Below, one piece after another: positions 9,522 to 16,790 of a DNA stretch of 26,050 nt. The stretch's first letter is position 1, and every line of letters starts with the position of its first letter. The translations under genes and the position numbers were made by a program. The DNA is from an uncultured Campylobacter sp. (lineage in GTDB: Bacteria; Campylobacterota; Campylobacteria; Campylobacterales; Campylobacteraceae). Location of the stretch: the NCBI RefSeq assembly GCF_938017775.1, contig NZ_CALIIU010000016.1:1-26050 (forward strand). The letters run 5' to 3'. The notes below the pieces were generated by a model. It saw nothing but the letters and a program-made list of their open reading frames with translations. It was not told the DNA's origin and searched no databases.

Positions 9522-9541
9522 GCGAAATTTTAAAATTTCGC
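9522..9541 (-). other. Perfect 20-bp palindrome just after rplL
   Basis: GCGAAATTTT (9522-9531) followed directly by its reverse complement AAAATTTCGC (9532-9541), starting 3 bp downstream of the rplL stop. No T tract follows on the minus strand. It lies directly upstream of the attenuator-like hairpin and could protect the rplKAJL mRNA 3' end. The AATTTTAAAATT core recurs elsewhere in the window. Confidence 0.6.
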
Positions 9542-9544
9542 GAT

Positions 9545-9925
9545 TTATTTGAGTTCGACTTTAGCGCCTGCTTCTTCAAGCTCTTTTTTAGCCTTCTCGG
9601 CGTCTTCTTTGTTAAGTCCCTCTTTAAGAACGGACGGAGTAGCCTCGGTAGCGTCTTTGGCCTCTTTTAAACCAAGACCTGTTAAGGCACGAACAACCTT
9701 AATTACGTTGATTTTCTTATCACCTGCATCAAGCAATACGACATCGAATTCCGTTTTTTCTTCAGCCGCTGCCGCACCTGCGCCACCAGCACCTGCGCCG
9801 CCTGCTACCATAACCGGGGCTGCGCTTACGCCAAATTTTTCTTCGAATTCTTTAACTAACTCGCTAAGCTCTAGCACCGAAAGATTAGAGATATACTCTA
9901 AAACATCTTCTTTTGAAATTGCCAT
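9545..9925 (-). CDS. rplL: 50S ribosomal protein L7/L12
   Basis: The 126-residue stalk protein recruits translation factors to the ribosome. Residues 1-32 form the dimerising N-terminal domain, residues 33-55 are the Ala/Gly-rich hinge (VMVAGGAGAGGAGAAAAEE), and the rest is the globular domain with KINVIKVVRALTGLGLKEAK, the factor-binding helix. Length and layout are standard. It starts 20 bp after rplJ with AGGAGAA upstream. L7/L12 is needed in several copies per ribosome, consistent with the hairpins that separate it from rpoB. Confidence 0.97.
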   Translation of the reverse strand: MAISKEDVLEYISNLSVLELSELVKEFEEKFGVSAAPVMVAGGAGAGGAGAAAAEEKTEFDVVLLDAGDKKINVIKVVRALTGLGLKEAKDATEATPSVLKEGLNKEDAEKAKKELEEAGAKVELK

Positions 9926-9945
9926 TTTATTCTCCTAAATTTTAA

Positions 9946-10425
9946 TTAAGCGCTAGCTTCTTTTTTCTGCTTAAGCGCATTGAGGCCGATCGTAAAATTT
10001 TGAATCGGCGCATTCCATACTTGAAGCAGCATCGCGATAAGCTCGTCTCTCGAAGGCATCTTCGAAAGCGCTCTAACCTTATCTATGCCGGCTACTTCCC
10101 CATCGATATGAGCGGTCTTAAGCTTAAAAATTTCATTTTTCTCTTCAAATTTAGCCGCTACTTTACATACAGAAAGCTGCTCGCCCCATAAGAAGATATT
10201 GGTATCTTTAAAGCTAAGTCCGTTTTTTTCGGCATTTTTTAATGCGATATTAGCTAGGGTGTTTTTAATAACCCGAACTTTTACGCCCGCTTCGCGCGCG
10301 CTATTTCTAAGATCTTCAAGCTGCTTAACGCTAAGGCCTTTAAAATCGGAAATTACTATAGCTTCGCTAGCCTTGAAAGCCTCACCAAGCTCCGCTACTA
10401 TCTTTGATTTTTCGTCTCTCGTCAT
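9946..10425 (-). CDS. rplJ: 50S ribosomal protein L10
   Basis: A 159-residue L10, the base of the ribosomal stalk, which holds L7/L12 dimers through its C-terminal helix. It shows the usual N-terminal pattern (KSKIVAELGEAFKASEAIVI, then SDFKGLSVKQLEDLR) and KVRVIKNTLANIAL. The start has AAGGAGACCT upstream. In other bacteria L10 bound to L12 represses its own mRNA through a structured leader. The 113-bp spacer upstream is long enough for this and contains a strong stem. Confidence 0.96.
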   Translation of the reverse strand: MTRDEKSKIVAELGEAFKASEAIVISDFKGLSVKQLEDLRNSAREAGVKVRVIKNTLANIALKNAEKNGLSFKDTNIFLWGEQLSVCKVAAKFEEKNEIFKLKTAHIDGEVAGIDKVRALSKMPSRDELIAMLLQVWNAPIQNFTIGLNALKQKKEASA

Positions 10426-10538
10426 TAGGTCTCCTTTCCGATCGGTGATTTCAAGCCAAGCGATCGAAATTTTGAAATTTCGATCAATTAAGTTAAAAAC
10501 CTTGAGCTATCTCCAATCTAAGATAAAAATTTAAAATT
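10426..10538 (-). promoter_or_regulatory. rplJ leader with a strong stem-loop
   Basis: This 113-bp spacer between rplA and rplJ is the longest between the r-protein genes. It holds an 11-bp inverted repeat, GATCGAAATTT (10462-10472) and AAATTTCGATC (10475-10485). On the minus strand no U tract follows. Autogenous control of rplJL by the L10-L12 complex is known in several bacteria; that this leader does it here is inference. Confidence 0.35.
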
Positions 10539-11240
10539 TTATTTTAAATCGATTATTTCTTGATTATCCAGTGTAACTGCAGGGCTCATAGTAAGTGAAA
10601 GCGATGCATGAGTTACGTATCTACCCTTCGCAGTCGCTGGCTTATGCTTATTTATGGTTTTAATAAACGTCGTAAGATTGTCTAAAATCTGCTCTTTGCT
10701 AAAGCTAGCCTTGCCAAGGCCTGCGTGGATATTTCCCTGCTTATCGACGCGGAAATTTACCTGTCCACCCTTAGCATTTTTAACGGCCTGAGCGACATCC
10801 ATAGTAACGGTACCGGTTTTAGGGTTCGGCATAACGCCTTTTGGACCAAGAATACGACCTACCTTACCGACTAGTCCCATTAAATTTGGAGTGGCGATAA
10901 GAACGTCAAAATTTATATTTCCCTTTTGAATCTCTTCGATTAGATCATCGGCGCCCACGATATCGGCACCCGCTTCGCTAGCCTCGCTAGCTTTTGCGTC
11001 CTTTGCAATCACGGCTACTCGAACACTCTTACCCGTACCGGCAGGTAAAACGACCGAGCCGCGCACCATCTGATCGGCATGTCTTGGATCTACGTTTAGT
11101 TTAAGAGCGATCTCCACCGTCTCATCAAATTTAGCAGAAGCTAGAGTTTTTACCGTACTTACCGCTTCGTCTACACTATAAATTTTATTTACGTCAACTT
11201 TTTTTAAAAGTTCGTTGAATCTTTTTGAATTTTTTGGCAT
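10539..11240 (-). CDS. rplA: 50S ribosomal protein L1
   Basis: L1, 233 residues, forms the mobile stalk at the E site and is an mRNA-binding repressor of its own operon in other bacteria. Conserved blocks include MPKNSKRFNELLKKVDVNK at the start, RHADQMVRGSVVLPAGTGK, GRILGPKGVMPNPKTGTVT, and KGGQVNFRVDKQGNIHAGLG. It starts 56 bp after rplK with GCGGAG upstream of ATG. Normal length, with no irregularity. Confidence 0.97.
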   Translation of the reverse strand: MPKNSKRFNELLKKVDVNKIYSVDEAVSTVKTLASAKFDETVEIALKLNVDPRHADQMVRGSVVLPAGTGKSVRVAVIAKDAKASEASEAGADIVGADDLIEEIQKGNINFDVLIATPNLMGLVGKVGRILGPKGVMPNPKTGTVTMDVAQAVKNAKGGQVNFRVDKQGNIHAGLGKASFSKEQILDNLTTFIKTINKHKPATAKGRYVTHASLSLTMSPAVTLDNQEIIDLK

Positions 11241-11264
11241 ATATTTCTCCGCAATTAAAGTGCT

Positions 11265-11288
11265 ACCGCTTTTTTAAACCTTAGCGGT
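11265..11288 (-). other. Weak stem-loop in the rplK-rplA spacer
   Basis: ACCGCT (11265-11270) and AGCGGT (11283-11288) form a 6-bp stem with a 12-base loop between the rplK stop and the rplA start. A role as an L1 target or processing site is possible, but the sequence gives no specific support. Confidence 0.3.
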
Positions 11289-11296
11289 CAAAAGGT

Positions 11297-11722
11297 CTAG
11301 TCAGTGACCGTAATACCCATAGAACGAGCCGAACCCGTTATAATCCTAGCGGCCTGCTCTCTATCTTTGGTATTCAGATCGGCGATCTTTTTCTCGACGA
11401 TCTCTAAAACTTGAGCCTTAGTTAAGGATGCTACCTTCTTTTTAAGAGGATTGTCCGAACCCTTATCTATCTTCGCCGCTTTTTTGATCAAATCCGTCGC
11501 AGGCGGTTGTTTAGTGATGAAAGTAAAGCTTTTATCGGCATAAACCGTGATAATGACCGGAATATTAAAGCCCGCCATATCTTTGGTTCGCTCGTTAAAC
11601 GCTTTGCAAAATTCCATAATATTAACGCCCTTTTGTCCTAATGCAGGACCTACTGGCGGGCTTGGATTTGCTTTTGCGGCCGCTATTTGCAGCTTGATTT
11701 CGCCAACAACTTTCTTAGCCAT
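11297..11722 (-). CDS. rplK: 50S ribosomal protein L11
   Basis: A 141-residue protein of the GTPase-associated centre that binds the 1070 region of 23S rRNA. The N-terminal domain has KLQIAAAKANPSPPVGPALG followed by QKGVNIMEFCKAFNERT, the conserved L11 signature. The C-terminal RNA-binding domain ends REQAARIITGSARSMGITV. It lies 20 bp downstream of nusG with AAGGAG in front of ATG, in the standard nusG-rplK-rplA order. Confidence 0.97.
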   Translation of the reverse strand: MAKKVVGEIKLQIAAAKANPSPPVGPALGQKGVNIMEFCKAFNERTKDMAGFNIPVIITVYADKSFTFITKQPPATDLIKKAAKIDKGSDNPLKKKVASLTKAQVLEIVEKKIADLNTKDREQAARIITGSARSMGITVTD

Positions 11723-11742
11723 AAATTTACTCCTTATAAAAT

Positions 11743-12273
11743 TTAAATAATCTTTTCAACTTGCGAGTATGAAATTTCAATCGGCGTGCTTCGTCCGAAG
11801 ATCGAAACATTGAGGCGAAGCTTGCCATGTATCATATCATACTCTTCTACGATGCCGTTGAAATTAGCAAAAGGTCCATCGACGATCCTAACCGTCTCGC
11901 CTTCATCAAAATTAATCTTGGGCTTAGGAGCCTCGCGATTATTAATCTTTTCTAGAATTATTTCGATATCCTTTTCCGGTAGCGGAGATGGCTTTTTCGC
12001 CTCGCCGATAAAGCGACTGACCTTAGGCAGCATCTGAATTCTATGCCATAAAGTGGTATCCAGATCTAAATTTGCAAAACAATACCCTGGATATAAACTA
12101 CGCTCTTTAATGGTTTGCTTTGTATTTTTGACCTCTATAACATCTTCGGTAGGCACTAGCACTTCGCCAATCTTAGCCTCAAGCGCTTCATCTTGCTTTA
12201 GCGCTTCTATCGCGCGCTTTACCGCCATCTCGCTGCCGGCGTAAGTTTGTATCGCATACCATTTATTTGCCAT
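11743..12273 (-). CDS. nusG: Transcription termination/antitermination factor NusG
   Basis: NusG (176 residues) binds the RNA polymerase clamp and links it to Rho or to ribosomal protein S10. The N-terminal NGN domain starts KWYAIQTYAGSEMAVKRAIE and includes SLYPGYCFANLDLD. The C-terminal KOW domain contains FDEGETVRIVDGPFANFNGI. It follows secE by 14 bp with AAGGAT upstream of ATG. Placement beside secE is near-universal in bacteria. Confidence 0.97.
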   Translation of the reverse strand: MANKWYAIQTYAGSEMAVKRAIEALKQDEALEAKIGEVLVPTEDVIEVKNTKQTIKERSLYPGYCFANLDLDTTLWHRIQMLPKVSRFIGEAKKPSPLPEKDIEIILEKINNREAPKPKINFDEGETVRIVDGPFANFNGIVEEYDMIHGKLRLNVSIFGRSTPIEISYSQVEKII

Positions 12274-12287
12274 ATTGCGATCCTTAC

Positions 12288-12461
12288 TTAGGCCGTTATC
12301 AAAGCGGACATAATAAGATCCACTAACGCTAAAAACAGTGCGATAACTACGACTACGACGACTACAGAGATATATGCTGTTTTAGTTTGATCTTTAGTCG
12401 GGAAAATTACCTTATCTAACTCTACTTTTGCTTGTTTATAATACTCTTTTACTTTTTCCAT
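12288..12461 (-). CDS. secE: Preprotein translocase subunit SecE
   Basis: A short SecE of 57 residues with a single membrane helix (about residues 28-52, rich in Val and Ile) preceded by the amphipathic segment KEYYKQAKVELDKVIFPTKDQ. SecE clamps SecY in the translocon. The frame is open upstream to 12503, but the extra 14 residues would be the antisense reading of tRNA-Trp. The start at 12461 has GAGG 7 bases upstream. Only 12 bp separate the ATG from the tRNA-Trp CCA end, so translation starts from a very short leader once the tRNA is cut out. Confidence 0.95.
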   Translation of the reverse strand: MEKVKEYYKQAKVELDKVIFPTKDQTKTAYISVVVVVVVIALFLALVDLIMSALITA

Positions 12462-12473
12462 ACCCAATCCTCG

Positions 12474-12549
12474 TGGCAGGGCAAGAGGGATTCGAACCCC
12501 CAACCATCGGATTTGGAATCCGGCGCTCTACCGTTGGAGCTATTGCCCT
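12474..12549 (-). tRNA. tRNA-Trp (CCA)
   Basis: A 76-nt cloverleaf with acceptor AGGGCAA paired to TTGCCCT, discriminator G and an encoded CCA. The anticodon loop is ATTCCAAAT-like with anticodon CCA between CGG and CCG stem halves, and the T loop is GTTCGAATC. It is embedded between rpmG and secE, as in many bacteria, so it must be released from a polycistronic transcript. Confidence 0.96.
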
Positions 12550-12557
12550 ATAAACAA

Positions 12558-12731
12558 TTAGCCTTTTAACTTTACTTCTTTATGAAGCGTGTGCTTTTTT
12601 AATCTAGGGCAATATTTTTTAAGTTCTAGTTTTTCGGTCGTAGTTTTGCTATTTTTATAAGTAGTATAGTTGATATCGCCACTTTCGGAGCATTTCAATC
12701 CGACCTTTACTCTACTTGAATTCTTTGCCAT
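12558..12731 (-). CDS. rpmG: 50S ribosomal protein L33
   Basis: A 57-residue L33 reading MAKNSSRVKVGLKC, then SESGDINYTTYKNSKTTTEK and LELKKYCPRLKKHTLHKEVK. AAGGAA lies 5 bp before the ATG at 12731. The family's zinc-binding form has two CxxC pairs. Here only Cys14 and Cys41 remain, and the usual ECG position is ESG, so it should be a non-zinc form. It starts directly after the tuf hairpin, with only 21 bp between, so no promoter fits downstream of that hairpin. It is separated from tRNA-Trp by 8 bp. Confidence 0.93.
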   Translation of the reverse strand: MAKNSSRVKVGLKCSESGDINYTTYKNSKTTTEKLELKKYCPRLKKHTLHKEVKLKG

Positions 12732-12752
12732 TTGGTTTCCTTGAATAAAAAA

Positions 12753-12780
12753 GCAAGTGGAATTTTAAAATTCCACTTGC
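12753..12780 (-). terminator. Strong hairpin terminator after tuf
   Basis: Two perfect 14-base arms, GCAAGTGGAATTTT (12753-12766) and AAAATTCCACTTGC (12767-12780), begin 6 bp after the tuf stop. On the minus strand they are followed by TTTTTT, making a canonical intrinsic terminator. A matching A run on the other side would let it work in both directions. Genes downstream are essential, so either read-through is substantial or a promoter lies inside tuf. Confidence 0.8.
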
Positions 12781-12786
12781 AAAAAA

Positions 12787-13986
12787 TTAAGCGATGATTT
12801 TCGAAACTACGCCTGAGCCTACGGTGTGACCGCCTTCGCGAATAGCGAAGCGAGTACCTTGCTCAAGAGCAATCGGAGCGATTAGCTCAACGGTAATCTT
12901 AACATTATCGCCAGGCATTACCATCTCGGTTCCCTCAGGAAGGGTAATCGAACCGGTAACATCTGTCGTACGAACGTAAAACTGCGGCCTATAATTATTA
13001 AAGAATGGAGTATGGCGTCCGCCCTCTTCTTTAGTTAGGATATAAACCTCGCCCTCAAATTTAGTATGAGGAGTGATCGATTTTGGTTTACATAGAACCA
13101 TACCGCGCTCTACTTCCTCTTTCTTAGTACCGCGTAATAAAACACCTACGTTATCGCCGGCTTCACCTTGATCCATCTCTTTTCTAAACATCTCAACACC
13201 GGTAACGGTAGTAGTCTGAGTAGGTTTAATACCTACGATCTCGATAGTATCACCAACTTTAACGATACCTTTTTCGATTCTACCGGTTACAACGGTACCG
13301 CGACCGGAAATCGAGAAAATATCTTCGATCGGAAGAAGGAAATCTTTATCAGTATCGCGAACAGGGGTTGGAATATAGCTATCAACCGCGTCCATAAGCT
13401 CCATAATCTTTGCAGACCACTCACCATCTTGTCCTGCTTTAGCCTCTTCAAGAGCCTTAAGCGCAGAACCTTTAATGATCGGAGTCTCGTCGCCAGGGAA
13501 TTTATACTCTTTTAAAAGATCTCTAACTTCCTCTTCGACTAGCTCTAAAAGATCCGGATCGTCAACCATGTCGGTTTTATTTAAGAAAACTACAATGTAT
13601 GGAACTCCTACCTGGCGAGAAAGTAAGATGTGCTCGCGAGTTTGAGGCATAGGACCGTCTGCAGCGGAAACAACTAAAATAGCTCCGTCCATCTGAGCCG
13701 CGCCGGTAATCATATTTTTTACGTAGTCGGCGTGACCAGGGCAGTCAACGTGAGCATAGTGACGTTTCTCGGTCTCATATTCGATGTGAGACGTAGCGAT
13801 AGTAATACCGCGCTCTTTTTCCTCTGGAGCGTTATCGATATTGTCGTAGTCCTTTAGCTCGGCTAGACCCTTCCTGGAAAGAACAGCAGAAATAGCAGCT
13901 GTCAAAGTAGTCTTACCATGGTCAACGTGACCGATGGTACCAATGTTTACGTGTGGCTTGTTACGATTAAATTTTTCTTTAGCCAT
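12787..13986 (-). CDS. tuf: Translation elongation factor Tu
   Basis: EF-Tu (399 residues) delivers aminoacyl-tRNA to the ribosome. GTPase motifs are GHVDHGKT (P loop), DCPGH, NKTD and SAL. The domain 2-3 sequence ends AIREGGHTVGSGVVSKIIA. Two adjacent ATGs exist. GGAGG stands only 2 bases from the first (13989) and 5 from the second (13986), and the family begins MAKEKFNR, so I take 13986. It is the last gene of the four-tRNA operon, and a strong hairpin terminator follows. It is the only tuf in the window. Confidence 0.98.
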   Translation of the reverse strand: MAKEKFNRNKPHVNIGTIGHVDHGKTTLTAAISAVLSRKGLAELKDYDNIDNAPEEKERGITIATSHIEYETEKRHYAHVDCPGHADYVKNMITGAAQMDGAILVVSAADGPMPQTREHILLSRQVGVPYIVVFLNKTDMVDDPDLLELVEEEVRDLLKEYKFPGDETPIIKGSALKALEEAKAGQDGEWSAKIMELMDAVDSYIPTPVRDTDKDFLLPIEDIFSISGRGTVVTGRIEKGIVKVGDTIEIVGIKPTQTTTVTGVEMFRKEMDQGEAGDNVGVLLRGTKKEEVERGMVLCKPKSITPHTKFEGEVYILTKEEGGRHTPFFNNYRPQFYVRTTDVTGSITLPEGTEMVMPGDNVKITVELIAPIALEQGTRFAIREGGHTVGSGVVSKIIA

Positions 13987-14042
13987 CATATCCTCCGTTA
14001 TTGATTTGTGGATTACACAACAAACTAAGCGACTCTATTTTA

Positions 14043-14117
<75 letters not shown>

Positions 14118-14230
14118 CTAAACTCAGGCAAAGAGAAATCGCTACCAATACCCAACAATGCAACCAAAATTTAGATTATGTAAGCATATAAAAGCAGTTA
14201 AGTTTTACAGCTCCCAGTAAACCTAAATGG

Positions 14231-14307
14231 TGGAGCGGGAAACGGGGCTCGAACCCGCGACCCTCAGCTTGGAAGGCTGATGCTCTAGCCAACTGAGCTA
14301 ATCCCGC
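14231..14307 (-). tRNA. tRNA-Gly (UCC)
   Basis: A 77-nt cloverleaf with acceptor GCGGGAT opposite TTCCCGC and encoded CCA. The anticodon arm TCAGC-CTTCCAA-GCTGA gives anticodon TCC. The innermost acceptor pair (7-66) is a T-T mismatch, a small oddity. Equivalent to E. coli glyT. Confidence 0.95.
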
Positions 14308-14319
14308 ATCAAAAATTCA

Positions 14320-14404
<85 letters not shown>

Positions 14405-14440
14405 CTTTGATGAAATCTGGTCAAACACTGTTACAAAAAA

Positions 14441-14516
14441 TGGAGCTGGTGGACGGGATCGAACCGCCGACCCACTGCTTACAAGGCAGTAGCTCTACCA
14501 GCTGAGCTACACCAGC
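14441..14516 (-). tRNA. tRNA-Thr (UGU)
   Basis: A 76-nt cloverleaf with acceptor GCTGGTG paired to CACCAGC and encoded CCA. The anticodon arm ACTGC-CTTGTAA-GCAGT gives TGT. It is the first gene of the operon, about 20 bp from the -10 box, equivalent to E. coli thrU. Confidence 0.96.
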
Positions 14517-14536
14517 ATTTTGAAATTGAAGTGGCA

Positions 14537-14565
14537 ATTATAACCGAAAAATCCCCAATTGTCAA
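14537..14565 (-). promoter_or_regulatory. Consensus sigma70 promoter of the tRNA-tuf operon
   Basis: On the minus strand TTGACA (14560-14565), a 17-bp spacer, then TATAAT (14537-14542): a perfect match to both hexamers at optimal spacing. Transcription should start near 14530, 14 bases before tRNA-Thr(UGU). Campylobacter promoters normally lack a -35 box, so this one is probably exceptionally strong, as suits tRNA and EF-Tu supply. Confidence 0.85.
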
Positions 14566-14605
14566 GGCTAAAACAGCCTATTTTAAAATTTCATAAAATT
14601 TCTGC

Positions 14606-14611
14606 TATAAT
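14606..14611 (+). promoter_or_regulatory. -10 element for the small membrane protein gene
   Basis: TATAAT in the context TGCTATAATGC, 31 bp before the ATG at 14643, with TG one base upstream and A/T-rich DNA further up. It faces away from the tRNA-tuf promoter, so the 126-bp gap is a divergent promoter region. Confidence 0.6.
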
Positions 14612-14642
14612 GCGCGCAATTTTAAATTTTAAGGAATTTTAT

Positions 14643-14855
14643 ATGAAAATCGTACCTTGGATCATAATAGTTTTTATGATTTATTTGATTTATTATTTTA
14701 TCTCCCGCTCCGAAAAGCGTCTAAATACCCTTGAAAAGCGCTTAAATAAGATAGAAGAAAACTTAAACGAGATAAAAAAGGCTACCGAAGCCAACAGGCT
14801 CTTGATCGAAGAAGCAAAGCTGGACTCTGAAGATGACGCAAAAGAGCAAGAATAA
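14643..14855 (+). CDS. Small membrane-anchored coiled-coil protein
   Basis: A 70-residue protein of unknown function. AAGGA stands 9 bases before the ATG at 14643; the open frame continues upstream to 14559, but that part contains the promoter. Residues 4-22 (VPWIIIVFMIYLIYYFI region) form one membrane helix. Residues 25-60 are a charged heptad-type coiled coil (EKRLNTLEKRLNKIEENLNE), with an acidic tail. A single-span anchor plus cytoplasmic coiled coil resembles small division- or envelope-associated proteins, but no family is recognised. It has its own -10 element and is followed by a long gene-free stretch. Confidence 0.75.
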   Translation: MKIVPWIIIVFMIYLIYYFISRSEKRLNTLEKRLNKIEENLNEIKKATEANRLLIEEAKLDSEDDAKEQE

Positions 14856-15474
14856 AATTAAATTTAAATCCATGATCTCGCTAGCTTAGCCTTTTTGCCA
14901 AATATCTCGTGCTAAAAATTGTGAGTATATTTTATGCATACTTTGGTATTTTTGAAAGAAATTTTGCCGCAACGTCGAAACCGCGAAGTGCAAGAAGCAT
15001 AGGTAACTAACTTAAAATTTTATGAAATTCAAAATTCGCGCTTTAAGCCTGCTGCGCCAAGTAAATCCGCGCAAATCAATAAATCAAAATTCCAACCATT
15101 AGCCGCAAATTCCATAGAATTTCAAATAATGCCACATAAAATTAGAATTCCTGCCAAAATCCATCCCTCAATTCAACTTCTTAAAATTTTGCGCAAATCC
15201 CTCAGCTAAAATTATAAACTACAAAATTTTAGTATTTAAAATCACATTACTCAACCCCGCCGTAGAGCAAAACCTGTGGGCTTGCCCCCCCCGTGCACCG
15301 CTTCAGGCTGCTTTGTCCAAAAGCTCAAAGACGCAAACCGCAACCTTTACAAGTTAATGATAAAATTTAATCATAATTTTTAAAAACCAAAATTTCAAAA
15401 GCACGGAATTTTGTCCCAGGATGTGAATTGAGTAAAAAGCTAACGAAATGCAGGAATTTCACAAATGTTAAATT
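14856..15474. other. Gene-free 619-bp intergenic stretch
   Basis: No credible coding region on either strand. The DNA is A/T-rich with many AAATTT, AAATTC and GAATTT words (about 16 RAATTY matches by eye) and one run of eight C (15285-15292). It separates two convergent genes: the small plus-strand membrane protein and the minus-strand iron-sulfur protein. I see no terminator with a clear T tract. It may be decayed sequence. Confidence 0.6.
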
Positions 15475-16779
15475 TTATCCATTGGAATTTTCCTCGCTCA
15501 CAAGCGCTTCAGCGATGAGCTCCAGCGGATTTACGCACCTCATCTGCGAGCCATTTAAAGAAAGCGAGTTATTTAGCTGCATCCTGCACGCGCTGCACTC
15601 GGCAGAGACTACGCGCACGGGTAGATCCGCCATTGCACGCGCCTTAGCCAATCCCACTGCGCGCGCGAGCTCGTAGCGCTCGGTTTGCATCGTCACGCCG
15701 CCAAATCCGCAGCATTTATTAGGCTCATCCATCTCGGTTATTTCGTAGTTTTGAGCGAGCAAGCCGCGCGGTTCTTTCCAAATACCCTGCATTTTGCGGG
15801 CATGGCACGGATCGTGATAAGTAATCGCTAAAGCCCTTTTGCCGCGGCGCATCAAAAGATCACTTAAGTTTGTAAATTTATAAAAGTATTCGCTCGCCAT
15901 AAAAATTTTACTCGCAAGCTTTTGCGCACGGGCTTTCCATTGCGGCTCATTTTCAAAAAAATTCGCGTAATCCACCCGCAGCATTGCAGAGCACGTAGCC
16001 TCGGGCACTATAATCGCATCAAGAGCAGGCAGGACTTTTTCGAAATATGCTATATTAAATTTTGCCACGCGTTCAACCGCCGCAAAATCTCCCGTAAAAT
16101 ACGCAGGAGCGCCGCAACAGGCTTGTTCCTTCATCAAATTTACGTTTAGCTTTAGTGCTCGCGCGATATGTAAAATCGCCTCGCCTACGCCCGTGTAAGC
16201 GTAGTTTGCCATGCAGCCTATAAAAATTCCAATAGTTTTTTCGCCGCCGTTGTCGATAAATTCTGCGTGAGAGTTCATAAAGCTTTTTTTCGCAGGAGCA
16301 GGCAGCAAGCGCTCTTTTTTAAGTAGTGGCAAGTCAAATCTAGGCGACATAGAGCTTTGCGTATCTTTTCGCATCTTAAAGCCACAGCTAAGAAACACGT
16401 ATCCAAGCGCTGCTGCTAGATCCAGCGCTTTGCGGTGCCCGAGCAGCCAAAACGCAGCTTTTTTGTACCACGCGATGCCAAATTTTTCCGCAATGCGCGC
16501 GCGAACATTCTCGATTGCCGTATCTATGGGCAAAGACTCGCCGCAAATATCTACGCAGTTGGTGCATAAAAAGCAGCTTTCAAAAATTTTCTTAGCGTTT
16601 TTATCAAGCTTTAGCTCATTCCTGCCGTAAGCGCCCAAAAGATCCACAAATCCGCGCGGGCTCGTTACTTCATCGCCGTTAATGCCATGAACCGTGCAGA
16701 CTTGGATACATTTACCACATTTTACGCAGCGCTCGCTAAGTGCCGCAAAATCGAACGCTCCAAGCTTTGCCCTACTCAT
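15475..16779 (-). CDS. GlcF-like (Fe-S)-binding protein with CCG domains
   Basis: A 434-residue soluble protein. Two ferredoxin-type 4Fe-4S motifs are at the N terminus: Cys18, 21, 24, 28 and Cys69, 72, 75, 79. Two cysteine-rich CCG domains follow: GCMANYAY with QACCGAPAYFTGD, and DPCHARKMQGIW with NKCCGFGG. This is the architecture of glycolate oxidase GlcF, lactate utilisation LutA and the HdrD family, which pass electrons between a flavoprotein or quinone and a substrate. No partner flavoprotein gene is adjacent. It follows hemN by 11 bp, so the two are probably co-transcribed. The same neighbour, as I recall, occurs in C. jejuni. A role in the electron supply or acceptor side of anaerobic haem synthesis is a guess from context. 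Confidence 0.85.
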   Translation of the reverse strand: MSRAKLGAFDFAALSERCVKCGKCIQVCTVHGINGDEVTSPRGFVDLLGAYGRNELKLDKNAKKIFESCFLCTNCVDICGESLPIDTAIENVRARIAEKFGIAWYKKAAFWLLGHRKALDLAAALGYVFLSCGFKMRKDTQSSMSPRFDLPLLKKERLLPAPAKKSFMNSHAEFIDNGGEKTIGIFIGCMANYAYTGVGEAILHIARALKLNVNLMKEQACCGAPAYFTGDFAAVERVAKFNIAYFEKVLPALDAIIVPEATCSAMLRVDYANFFENEPQWKARAQKLASKIFMASEYFYKFTNLSDLLMRRGKRALAITYHDPCHARKMQGIWKEPRGLLAQNYEITEMDEPNKCCGFGGVTMQTERYELARAVGLAKARAMADLPVRVVSAECSACRMQLNNSLSLNGSQMRCVNPLELIAEALVSEENSNG

Positions 16780-16790
16780 AGCCGCGCCGC

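Noticed and set aside
754..9938. Many plus-strand open frames (for example 2689-3189, 6791-7123, 7257-7676, 9549-9938) opposite rpoC, rpoB and rplL.
   Set aside because: They lie wholly within conserved minus-strand genes, have no ribosome binding sites or recognisable domains, and show composition expected of antisense shadows.
12462..12503. Upstream extension of secE (MGVRIPLALPRGLG).
   Set aside because: It overlaps the 3' half of tRNA-Trp; the peptide is just the tRNA T-arm read through.
14856..15474. A hidden pseudogene in the 619-bp gap.
   Set aside because: I read both strands and found no recognisable protein fragment; the only feature is the C8 run and RAATTY-rich DNA.
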